A DNA stretch of 12,825 nucleotides from CAZJHM01 sp964545925 (GTDB taxonomy: Archaea > Iainarchaeota > Iainarchaeia > Iainarchaeales > CAZJHM01): NCBI GenBank assembly GCA_964545925.1, contig CAZJHM010000021.1, positions 1 to 12,825 on the forward strand, given 5' to 3'. Positions 1-6,367 of the stretch are shown here, piece by piece; positions within the stretch are counted from its first letter, which is position 1; the number at the start of each line of letters is the position of its first letter. The notes under the pieces are model-generated. The model saw only the letters and a program-made list of their open reading frames with translations. It was not told where the DNA came from and did not search any database. The position numbers and the translations under genes were made by a program.

Positions 1-283
1 TGAGTTTTATGTCTCCTGTGATTAAGATTGTGTCATCTAAAAGAAATTGTTTTGAGCCTAAGATGTGTCCAGAGTCAAAAGCTTGTACTTTAACTGATTT
101 TATTTTTTCTATTGAATTGTGAGATTTTGGAATTAAAGAAGCTGTTTCTTGTGATGAAAAAATATTATTTGAAGACATATAGTGGTCTGTGTGTGCATGG
201 GTTGTTAAGACTGGGAGACTAGATTTTCTTAAAGAATCAATTGCAATGTCTTTGTAAAAAAGTCCTTTATCTTCTTTTATCAT
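1..283 (-). CDS. Metallo-beta-lactamase RNA nuclease (CPSF/YSH1-like), partial at 5' window edge
   Basis: This is the first 94 residues of a minus-strand gene whose C-terminus lies beyond the left edge. I translated it by hand from the ATG complementary to 281-283. It shows the metal-binding signature of the metallo-beta-lactamase fold: THAHTDH at about residues 28-34, then DSGHILGS at about 74-81 and LITGD at about 89-93. This spacing, a second His in GHxxGS soon before a TGD, fits the exonuclease/mRNA 3'-end-processing branch (COG1236, CPSF73/YSH1-related) rather than beta-lactamases or glyoxalases. Proteins of this family cut or trim RNA using two zinc ions. The beta-CASP part, if present, is outside the window. 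The protein is Ser-rich, unlike the other minus-strand products here. A TATA-like A/T run (302-312) sits about 24 nt upstream, so the mRNA may be leaderless. Family is confident; the exact substrate is not. Confidence 0.8.
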   Translation of the reverse strand, partial: MIKEDKGLFYKDIAIDSLRKSSLPVLTTHAHTDHYMSSNNIFSSQETASLIPKSHNSIEKIKSVKVQAFDSGHILGSKQFLLDDTILITGDIKL

Positions 284-301
284 AGTAATAGAAGAGAGTA
301 G

Positions 302-312
302 GTTTTTTTAAG
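302..312 (-). promoter_or_regulatory. Putative TATA box for the metallo-beta-lactamase gene
   Basis: On the minus strand this reads CTTAAAAAAAC. It lies about 24 nt upstream of the ATG at 283, the distance expected for an archaeal TATA box driving a leaderless transcript. The assignment is by position and composition only. Confidence 0.4.
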
Positions 313-413
313 GATTTTTACAACAACGAAAAACCCTATACTGAAGATAAGATTGTATTATTCCTTCTAACACATTCAAAGAAATATTACTTATTCTTTG
401 AGTAAAACAAAAT

Positions 414-423
414 CCTTTTTAAT
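414..423 (+). promoter_or_regulatory. Putative TATA box for the class III signal peptide gene
   Basis: A CTTTTTAATC element is centred about 26 nt upstream of the ATG at 444. The bases between it and the start codon contain no Shine-Dalgarno-like G-rich stretch, so leaderless initiation is likely. Position-based inference. Confidence 0.4.
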
Positions 424-443
424 CTCTTAATTCTAATTATCTT

Positions 444-668
444 ATGAATAAATCCTTCCAAAACAAAGCCCAAGGTTCCTTAGAATATCTTTTAATCATA
501 AGTGGAGCAATCTTAGTTGCAACAATCATCGTAATATTTTTGATAAATTCCTCAATACCGAGAATAGATGAGAAAATAGACAACTCCAAGTGCAGTCCAT
601 ATGGAAATCAAAATTACTGCAATATAGCAGACATAGAAGGAGATGGACTCAAAGATTGTTATTGGTAA
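444..668 (+). CDS. Class III signal peptide (pilin-like) N-terminal fragment, ends at in-frame TAA
   Basis: A 74-residue product. It begins with a short Lys-containing leader, then AQGSLEYLLIISGAILVATI at about residues 9-28. This matches the archaeal class III signal peptide: a Q-x-S-x-E motif directly before a hydrophobic helix, processed by an EppA-type prepilin peptidase. Such proteins become pilin-like or membrane-anchored surface proteins. After the helix come an extracellular stretch with three Cys (C50, C59, C72) and a DIEGDGLKDC segment, then TAA at 666-668. The same frame stays open past the stop (DNKCVNS...) into a LamG domain that ends at 1370, so this looks like the front part of one longer gene broken by a single nonsense codon, not a complete 74-residue pilin. 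A real short pilin cannot be excluded. The signal peptide call is confident; the integrity of the gene is doubtful. Confidence 0.8.
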   Translation: MNKSFQNKAQGSLEYLLIISGAILVATIIVIFLINSSIPRIDEKIDNSKCSPYGNQNYCNIADIEGDGLKDCYW

Positions 669-704
669 GATAACAAATGTGTTAACTCAACTCTTTCTCA
701 AGGA

Positions 705-1370
705 TTGGTTTTATTTATGAAAATGGATGATTTTAATGCAACCCACACAGCAGTAATCCAAGATTTATCAGACAAAGGCAACAATGGAACTCTATATACA
801 GGAGAAGGAGACATAAGTAAGTCAGGAAATGGACTTTTCGGAAATGCACTTATACTTGATGGAAATAATGATTATATTATTTTTAGAGATATATTGGATT
901 TCAATATAAGTACCAGTATTACACTTGAAGCTTGGGTTTATCCAACAGTTTCAACTTTGACTTATTCAAGACCTATATTAGGAAAATATTACACTGTTGG
1001 TAATCGTGCATATCAATTAAATGTAGATGAAGGTTATTCTACCTTCTTAGGACAAGGAACATTTCAATTTTGGGTTAGTTCAGATGGCTCAACAAGAGAC
1101 CATGTTGAAGCCATAGGAATTCCTTACACCTGGCAACAAGTGGTAGGTATTTACAATGGCTCGGAATTATTCCTTTATGTAAATGGAGAATTAAAAGATA
1201 GCAAGACAACAACTATTCCTTATATTTATCTAACTCCTATACCTTTGAAAGTTGGTTCTAATCAAAATGCTAACAGATTTTTTAATGGTTTAATTGAAGA
1301 AGTAGCAATTTGGAATCGTGCTCTTTCCGAATCCGAAATACAAGAACTTTATCAAAAAAGATTATCTTAA
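705..1370 (+). CDS. LamG/concanavalin A-like domain fragment, downstream half of interrupted surface protein
   Basis: This open stretch encodes a laminin G-like (concanavalin A-like lectin/glucanase) domain. The hallmark order is LVLFMKMDD near the start, DLSDKGNNGT, GNALILDGNNDYI, SITLEAWVYP, WQQVVGIYNGSELFLYVNG, LKVGSNQN, and FNGLIEEVAIWNRALSESEI near the C-terminus. LamG domains of this type typically bind glycans or mediate adhesion on the cell surface. The fragment lacks its own signal peptide, and no convincing ribosome binding site precedes 705 (TTG) or 717 (ATG). The frame is continuous with the class III signal peptide region at 444-668 apart from the TAA at 666-668, and codons 669-704 also read sensibly (DNKCVNSTLSQG). 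I infer that the intact protein, about 307 residues, was a pilin-anchored LamG surface protein. G exceeds C in parts of the coding strand, unlike most plus-strand genes here, which may hint at different ancestry. Confidence 0.75.
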   Translation: MVLFMKMDDFNATHTAVIQDLSDKGNNGTLYTGEGDISKSGNGLFGNALILDGNNDYIIFRDILDFNISTSITLEAWVYPTVSTLTYSRPILGKYYTVGNRAYQLNVDEGYSTFLGQGTFQFWVSSDGSTRDHVEAIGIPYTWQQVVGIYNGSELFLYVNGELKDSKTTTIPYIYLTPIPLKVGSNQNANRFFNGLIEEVAIWNRALSESEIQELYQKRLS

Positions 1371-1476
1371 TTATTATTTAAATGTTAAAGAAATAAATAA
1401 TTAATTTTATTTGAAGGATTACAAACCATAAAAAAAGAAACTAAGAAAAGTTAATAAAAAACAGCAAAACAAAACA

Positions 1477-1484
1477 CTTTTAAG
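1477..1484 (+). promoter_or_regulatory. Putative TATA box of the nucleotidyltransferase gene
   Basis: CTTTTAAG is centred about 43 nt upstream of the ATG at 1523. It would place the transcription start near 1505 and leave a leader of about 17 nt containing the G-rich AAGGTAGATGGGG just before the start codon. This gene may therefore use a short leader with a purine-rich ribosome binding region rather than leaderless initiation. Confidence 0.35.
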
Positions 1485-1522
1485 CCTTCCCAGAGCAAAA
1501 ATACTAACAAGGTAGATGGGGC

Positions 1523-2224
1523 ATGAAAAAAATAAGAAAAGCAATTGTTCTGGCTGGTGGCTTAGGAGTAAGATTACGCCCAGTAACTTATGAAATCCCA
1601 AAACCAATGATTCCTGTGCAAGGAAAAACTCTAACAGAAAATGTTTTTGAGCTTCTAAAAGAATGGGGAATAAGAGATGTAGTTCTTTCTCTCTCCTATA
1701 TGAGCGAACAAATAAAAAATTATTACAAAGATGGAAAAAAATTTGATTTAAACATTTCTTATGCAATTGAAAATGAACCAATGGGAACAGCAGGCCCTCT
1801 TCTTCTTCTCCCAAAAATAAAAGAAACTTTCGCAGTTTTAAATGGAGACAATCTTTTTGACTTAAACTTCAAAGAATTCCAAAAAACCCATGAAAAAAAC
1901 AAAGCAATATCCACAATCGCAATAACCAAAGTTCAAGACCCAACCCAATATGGAACAGTAATCTTGAAAAAAGATAGAATAGAAAAATTTATGGAAAAAA
2001 CTCCAACTCCTCCAACAGACACAATCAATTCAGGTTATTATCTAATGGAACCAGAAGTCTTTGATTATGTAAAAGGAAAACAAAAAGCAATGTTTGAAAC
2101 TGATGTTTTCCCAAAATTAGCAGAACAAGGAAAACTTTTTGGTTATTTAGACAAAGGACAATGGTTTGATACAGGCACATTTGAAAGATGGGAAAAAGTT
2201 ATTCATGAATGGAGAAGAATCTAA
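1523..2224 (+). CDS. NDP-sugar nucleotidyltransferase (GDP-mannose/glucose-1-phosphate type, COG1208-like)
   Basis: A 233-residue sugar-1-phosphate nucleotidyltransferase that joins NTP and a sugar-1-phosphate to give an NDP-sugar and pyrophosphate, feeding glycan, glycolipid or S-layer glycosylation. It has the family's nucleotide-binding signature LAGGLGVRLRPVT (residues 10-22) and PKPMIPVQGK (26-35). MGTAGPLLLL (87-96), LNGDNLFD (106-113) with the metal-binding Asp, NSGYYLMEPEVFDY and GQWFDTGT near the end follow. It contains only the catalytic Rossmann-like domain and lacks the C-terminal left-handed beta-helix of longer relatives, so it resembles short single-domain members such as those for mannose- or heptose-1-phosphate. 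Sugar and nucleotide specificity cannot be read from the sequence. The gene converges on pheT, and the two stop codons overlap in the four bases at 2221-2224. Confidence 0.85.
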   Translation: MKKIRKAIVLAGGLGVRLRPVTYEIPKPMIPVQGKTLTENVFELLKEWGIRDVVLSLSYMSEQIKNYYKDGKKFDLNISYAIENEPMGTAGPLLLLPKIKETFAVLNGDNLFDLNFKEFQKTHEKNKAISTIAITKVQDPTQYGTVILKKDRIEKFMEKTPTPPTDTINSGYYLMEPEVFDYVKGKQKAMFETDVFPKLAEQGKLFGYLDKGQWFDTGTFERWEKVIHEWRRI

Positions 2225-3813
2225 AATTTATACAAACAAAATTCCAAAACTCCGATTTTCTCAAATCCAAATTCTTTTTTCAAAATTCCACAATACCCTT
2301 TATACATCCCATTATCTATTCTTATTCCTTTTTCAAAAAACTTTTCTTCTCTTTCACTCTTATACTCAAATTCAAGATTTATAGAAAAACTATCAAGCAA
2401 AGCTTTCATATAATTATAATCAACTTTACTATCTAAAACCAAGCAAGAAAATTTCAAATATTCATCAACTCCTCTTTCTTCTTTTTCATTCACAATTAAA
2501 CATCTTCCAATCTCAAAAATATGTTGTGGCATTCTCTTGTCTTTGTTCTTTCCTAAAAACTTCAATAACTGCGGAAATATATTTGCTCTAAAAACATTAT
2601 AATTATTAGAAACAGGATTTGCAATCTCAACAAGTTCAGTCTCAAAAATTTCCTGACTTTCTTTATCCGTCATAGTAAAATTCAAGACTTCCTGCATCCC
2701 AGCTCCAACTCCCAATTCAGCAGAATTTTCCTCAATTAAATGTTCAATATTTTCTTTTCCTATACTTGCAAGCCTAACTTCTTTTGGTTCTATCTTGTTA
2801 TACCCATAAGAAATAATCAAATCTTCAACAACATCTATTGGATGCAAAATATCCTGCCTATATCCAGCATACCTAACTTCTTTTCCTTTTACTTCATATC
2901 TAGCCTCTTCTAAAAGTTTTCTATATTCAGTTTCTTTTAATTCCATCCCAAGAATTTTCTCAGCATATTTCTTCTCAACTCTTATTTTCCCTTCTTTAAA
3001 ATCAGGATAATCTTTTCCCTCAACTTCCACACTCTCAATCTTTCCTCCTCTATCTGCCAAAGCAGAAACAATTACATTTAATGCCACACTTACACTTTCA
3101 ATATTATGTCCAGTGACTTCAATAAAAAGATTTTTTGTTTCAGAACTTACCTGTCCAGAAATAGCAGAATTGATTATAGGAGGCATAGATGCAACTTCTC
3201 CTCTGCTATCAATAATTATTGGAAATTTATTTTTCTCTCTGCTTTTCTCCAACAAATATCCATATTCTTTTCCTTTCTCATGAGTCTCCAATATCTCTTC
3301 TAAATCCATTTCAACTTTATACCCAAGAGGAATAAACTTAAATTTCCTGTCTTTAGTAGTATAATACAAAGGAAACTTTATCTTATCAAAATCATAAACT
3401 CCGATTGCAGCTTCTTTTCTTTTTCTTCCAAAAGTCATTGCAACTTTTTCTTGCAATTGTATTATTTGCTTCAATATCTCGTCATCAATCTTTATTCCTT
3501 TAACAATAGCCCCAACACTACAAGGCCTTATCTCCTTGACACTTTTATCAACAATAATTTTATTTTTCCCTTTCTTAACTTTATATTTAGGAATTCCTTT
3601 CTCAGAAAATTTTCCTTTAACTTGTCTTGCAATTCCCTCAATACTCCACAAATCAGGCCTATTAGCATCTTTGCTATCTAAAATCATTTTGTCTTCTTCC
3701 AAACCATCCAATTCCACTTTGGCATAGTTCAAAGCTTCAATCAACTCTTCCTCAGAAAATCTTTTTCCAATTAATTTCTCAAAATCCTTTTTGCTTGCTT
3801 CAATCTTTGGCAT
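2221..3813 (-). CDS. pheT: Phenylalanine--tRNA ligase beta subunit
   Basis: A 530-residue beta chain of the cytoplasmic (alpha-beta)2 phenylalanyl-tRNA synthetase, of archaeal/eukaryotic type: it lacks the N-terminal tRNA-binding EMAP-like domain of bacterial PheT and is near the usual archaeal length. Visible landmarks are DANRPDLWSIEGIAR (about residues 49-63), the central B3/B4 region with a Gly-His-Asn segment (VTGHNIESVSVALNV), and the B5 segment DVVEDLIISYGYNKIEP. The C-terminal catalytic-like domain carries EVLNFTMTD, ANPVSNNYNVFRANIFPQLL and HIFEIGRC. With PheS it attaches Phe to tRNA-Phe; this subunit holds editing and tRNA-recognition functions. The start overlaps the pheS stop by 14 bases (3800-3813), and a GGTGG Shine-Dalgarno-like sequence lies about 8 nt upstream of the ATG inside pheS, consistent with internal translation initiation in an operon. 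Confidence 0.96.
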   Translation of the reverse strand: MPKIEASKKDFEKLIGKRFSEEELIEALNYAKVELDGLEEDKMILDSKDANRPDLWSIEGIARQVKGKFSEKGIPKYKVKKGKNKIIVDKSVKEIRPCSVGAIVKGIKIDDEILKQIIQLQEKVAMTFGRKRKEAAIGVYDFDKIKFPLYYTTKDRKFKFIPLGYKVEMDLEEILETHEKGKEYGYLLEKSREKNKFPIIIDSRGEVASMPPIINSAISGQVSSETKNLFIEVTGHNIESVSVALNVIVSALADRGGKIESVEVEGKDYPDFKEGKIRVEKKYAEKILGMELKETEYRKLLEEARYEVKGKEVRYAGYRQDILHPIDVVEDLIISYGYNKIEPKEVRLASIGKENIEHLIEENSAELGVGAGMQEVLNFTMTDKESQEIFETELVEIANPVSNNYNVFRANIFPQLLKFLGKNKDKRMPQHIFEIGRCLIVNEKEERGVDEYLKFSCLVLDSKVDYNYMKALLDSFSINLEFEYKSEREEKFFEKGIRIDNGMYKGYCGILKKEFGFEKIGVLEFCLYKF

Positions 3814-5212
3814 TAAAAACCACCATTTTTGATTCTCTTAGATATTTCAAGTTCTGACTAAACAATTCTCTTATATCTTTTATTCCCAGTTTTGCCATTA
3901 TCAATCTATCCAATCCCAATCCCCAAGCAAGCACAGGTTCTTTTATCCCCAAACTCTCAGTTAATTCAGGGCGGAAGATTCCAGCTCCTCCCAATTCAAC
4001 CCATCCTATTTCTGTTTTTGCAGATAACTGCACAGAAGGTTCAGTAAAAGGATAATAATCACTATAAAATCTGACTTTTTCTGCTCCTGCAATTTCTCTT
4101 GAAAATTCTTTGAGCATTCCTAATAATTCTCTGAAATTCAAATCCTTTCCAACAATTATTCCATCCAACTGATTAAATTCAATTAAATGTGTTGCATCAA
4201 CAACATCTGGCCTATAACATCTGCTTATTGCAAAATATTTCCCAGGTATTTCTATTCCTTTTACCATTTGTCTTGAACTATGTGCAGTACAATGTCCAGC
4301 AGGCATCAACTTCTTAGCAATTTCCACATCCCATTCATAACCCCATCCTCTACTGTCTTTTACAAATCCTGTTTCATGTGCTTTTTTAACATTTTCAATA
4401 ATTTCTTTTTTAGGCAAACTTCCTTTCTTAGGCTTACACAACTGATAAGTATCAGTCCATGTTCTAGCAGGATGATTTTGAGGTTGGAAAAGAGCATCAA
4501 AATTATAAAACTCTTGTGTAATCAAAGGGCTTTCCATTTCCTTAAATCCCATTCCAACTAAAAGTTTTCTAACATCTCTTAGCATTCTCACATAAGGATG
4601 TCTTTTTCCAATCAATAATTCTTCAACTTTTCCTCCCAACTCAAATTTTCTTTTCTCAGGAGCATTTTTCAAAACCTCTTTTCCCAAATCATTTATTTCA
4701 GCAATAATTTCTTTTCCAACAATTTTTTCCATCATCCCTCTAGCAATTAATTCTTCACTTCCTTTTCCTTCTTCTAATTCTTTTTCTAAATAATATTTTC
4801 CTTCCTCTTCAAACAACCCAGTTGGTATAATTTTACTATTTTCTCCTTTTTTCAAGACAATCCAATTTCTCTTTTTAGCAATTCCAAATCCAATATTAAA
4901 TTCATTCTTAAATTTCTTTTTTATTTCTTCAATATCCTTTCCTTCTTCTCCCAAATATTTGACTAATCTGACTTCAGGCAATCCTTCTTCCAAACTCTTT
5001 TTTCCTCTCTCAGTCAATCTATATCCAAAACCTTCTCTTTCTGCTTTGTTTATACATTTTTTTTCATACAACCAGCCAACTGCTCTTCTAACTGAATCAA
5101 TTGAAAGTCCAGATTCTTTTTCAATTTCATCAATTCCTTTTGCTTTCTCCAAAACCCCTAGAACTTTTCTTTCAATTTCAGTTAATGTTTCAGCTATTTC
5201 TCTTGCCTTCAT
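3800..5212 (-). CDS. pheS: Phenylalanine--tRNA ligase alpha subunit
   Basis: The 470-residue catalytic subunit of phenylalanyl-tRNA synthetase (class II fold), archaeal type. An N-terminal winged-helix region (about residues 5-75, containing SIDSVRRAVGWLYEKKCI) is followed by a second wing-like region. The catalytic core begins near HPYVRMLRDVRKLLVGMGF (205-223). Key elements are NHPARTWTDTYQL (246-258), the motif 2 region FAISRCYRPDVVDATHLIEF (327-346) with its ATP-contacting Arg, the phenylalanine-pocket segment near PFTEPSVQL (388-396), and motif 3 GLGLDRLIM (431-439). It forms a heterotetramer with PheT. It begins 9 nt after the stop of the upstream surface-protein gene, with AAGGGA before the ATG, so all three genes are probably co-transcribed. 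Confidence 0.96.
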   Translation of the reverse strand: MKAREIAETLTEIERKVLGVLEKAKGIDEIEKESGLSIDSVRRAVGWLYEKKCINKAEREGFGYRLTERGKKSLEEGLPEVRLVKYLGEEGKDIEEIKKKFKNEFNIGFGIAKKRNWIVLKKGENSKIIPTGLFEEEGKYYLEKELEEGKGSEELIARGMMEKIVGKEIIAEINDLGKEVLKNAPEKRKFELGGKVEELLIGKRHPYVRMLRDVRKLLVGMGFKEMESPLITQEFYNFDALFQPQNHPARTWTDTYQLCKPKKGSLPKKEIIENVKKAHETGFVKDSRGWGYEWDVEIAKKLMPAGHCTAHSSRQMVKGIEIPGKYFAISRCYRPDVVDATHLIEFNQLDGIIVGKDLNFRELLGMLKEFSREIAGAEKVRFYSDYYPFTEPSVQLSAKTEIGWVELGGAGIFRPELTESLGIKEPVLAWGLGLDRLIMAKLGIKDIRELFSQNLKYLRESKMVVFNAKD

Positions 5213-5221
5213 TTAAATCCC

Positions 5222-5986
5222 TTAATCAAGATAAGAATTTTTAATTATAAATTCTTCAATTTTTCCTTCTATCTCTTTTCTCTTAAATATAAAGATAACA
5301 ACCAAAAGCAAAAGAACAGCCATACTTGGAATAAAATATTCGCTTTTTGTAAAATTAACAATTATTTGAGAAATATCAATCGTTATCTTTTTTATCTGAG
5401 TATATTCAACTTTTAATTCAGTTGTTGATAAATATCCTCTCCACAAAATCTCAGTTCTTCCTTCATTAAAAAATACCTCAGAATTTGGTTGAACAATACT
5501 ACTAAGAGTAGCATTCAAAGGAAGAACAATACTTATTGCTGTTGCTTCTGGAATTACCCATAATGTTCCAACAGTAAATCTCTCAAAGTTTTTTTTGTTT
5601 AAATAATAAAGAATATTTCTTGTTGTCTCACTTTTTTTCAAAACAATTGGTTCCTTTAATTCATATTTTAATTGTAAATAAGATATTCCTTCTTTTTGGT
5701 CCTCAATAAAAAGAACTTTTGCATTTTTAGCCTCCCCAATATGTGTCATTATTTTATTGTTTTCTTTGTTCCACATTACTAAATCTATCCCATACTCTTG
5801 ATTCAATCCCAAAACAGCTTGTTTATTTCCCTCATCTGGAAAGAACAAATAGTATTTTTCAACTACACTTGTGTTTCCTTCTTCATCAATATAAATAAAT
5901 ATGTGATTCTCAGTTATATTCAAAACACTTCCAAAGCAATTTCCTACTAAAAATATCAAAAACAACCACAAAACAAACCTTTTCAT
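5222..5986 (-). CDS. Unknown secreted/type I membrane protein, first gene of the pheST operon
   Basis: I do not recognise the family. The 254-residue product begins with a basic-hydrophobic signal peptide (residues 1-19, MKRF then VLWLFLIFLVG, with Cys17 and FGS as the likely cleavage region). An extracytoplasmic domain of about 195 residues follows, rich in beta-strand-like alternation, with several N-x-S/T sequons (NIT, NTS, NAT, NFT). A single C-terminal helix (about 217-235, MAVLLLLVVIFIF) comes next, then a basic stop-transfer FKRKE and a short cytoplasmic tail. This predicts an N-out, C-in type I protein. The N-terminal part (IDEEGNTSVVEKYYLFFPDEG) resembles the opening of extracellular domains that report membrane or surface state, but this is only an impression. 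A TATA-like element at 6008-6016 lies about 26 nt upstream. The stop is 9 nt before pheS, so it probably leads that operon. Confidence 0.8.
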   Translation of the reverse strand: MKRFVLWLFLIFLVGNCFGSVLNITENHIFIYIDEEGNTSVVEKYYLFFPDEGNKQAVLGLNQEYGIDLVMWNKENNKIMTHIGEAKNAKVLFIEDQKEGISYLQLKYELKEPIVLKKSETTRNILYYLNKKNFERFTVGTLWVIPEATAISIVLPLNATLSSIVQPNSEVFFNEGRTEILWRGYLSTTELKVEYTQIKKITIDISQIIVNFTKSEYFIPSMAVLLLLVVIFIFKRKEIEGKIEEFIIKNSYLD

Positions 5987-6007
5987 ATAAATTACTTACA
6001 TGAACTT

Positions 6008-6016
6008 CTTTTTATT
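6008..6016 (-). promoter_or_regulatory. Putative TATA box of the surface protein-pheS-pheT operon
   Basis: The minus strand reads AATAAAAAG, centred about 26 nt upstream of the ATG at 5986. No other good promoter was seen before pheS, so this element probably serves the whole three-gene operon with a leaderless first gene. Confidence 0.45.
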
Positions 6017-6039
6017 CCTTTTCATATTTCAAAAAATAA

Positions 6040-6051
6040 TAATAAATATCT
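6040..6051 (+). promoter_or_regulatory. Putative TATA box of the small membrane protein gene
   Basis: AATAAATATCTT is centred about 24 nt upstream of the ATG at 6070. It lies in an 83-base divergent intergenic region shared with the pheST operon promoter. Confidence 0.4.
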
Positions 6052-6069
6052 TTCCAATCTCTTTTTTCT

Positions 6070-6327
6070 ATGCCTGAAAACAAAACAGATAAATGGTTCA
6101 AAAAAATTCTAACCTATATAACAAAAAAAATTCAAACTTTCGTAGCCTTTCTTTTTCTTCTCATTAGCATAGGTATGCTTTTAGGTTATTTGGCAGTCAT
6201 TCATACAGGTGAAAATGCCATTTTTTTCATGATTATTCCAGCCTGTTTAGGTTTGTTGGCTTATTTCAATAGGGACTTAGCAATAATTTTCTTTGTTCTT
6301 TTTTTAGGAATAATTGCCTTTGTCTAA
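6070..6327 (+). CDS. Small three-helix membrane protein of unknown function
   Basis: An 85-residue protein with a short polar, Lys-rich N-terminus (MPENKTDKWFKKILTYITKK) and three predicted membrane helices at about 22-44, 48-65 and 68-85. The last helix runs to the C-terminus. A Gly-rich first helix (SIGMLLGYLAV) and the interhelical NRD turn are the only notable features. The upstream TATA-like element and the strong hydrophobic pattern support it as a real gene rather than a chance frame. It converges on the Lrp-type regulator with about 40 bases between stops. No family recognised. Confidence 0.7.
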   Translation: MPENKTDKWFKKILTYITKKIQTFVAFLFLLISIGMLLGYLAVIHTGENAIFFMIIPACLGLLAYFNRDLAIIFFVLFLGIIAFV

Positions 6328-6367
6328 TTTTTAATAACCTTCTCATAGAAAACAAGATTTATCTACT

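Noticed and set aside
666..668. Selenocysteine or pyrrolysine recoding at the interrupting stop
   Set aside because: The codon is TAA, not TGA or TAG, and no adjacent hairpin stands out.
1419..1814. Minus-strand open frame of 131 codons antisense to the nucleotidyltransferase
   Set aside because: It lies mostly opposite a well-supported enzyme gene, has a Leu/Phe-rich low-complexity product typical of antisense A-rich DNA, and has no promoter or family motif.
2166..2436. Two overlapping plus-strand open frames at the pheT 3' end
   Set aside because: They are antisense to pheT, with Phe/Ile/Ser-rich products of the kind AT-rich antisense frames give.
3106..5216. Several plus-strand open frames of 60-95 codons opposite pheT and pheS
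   Set aside because: All lie opposite highly conserved synthetase genes and show no start signals or recognisable domains.
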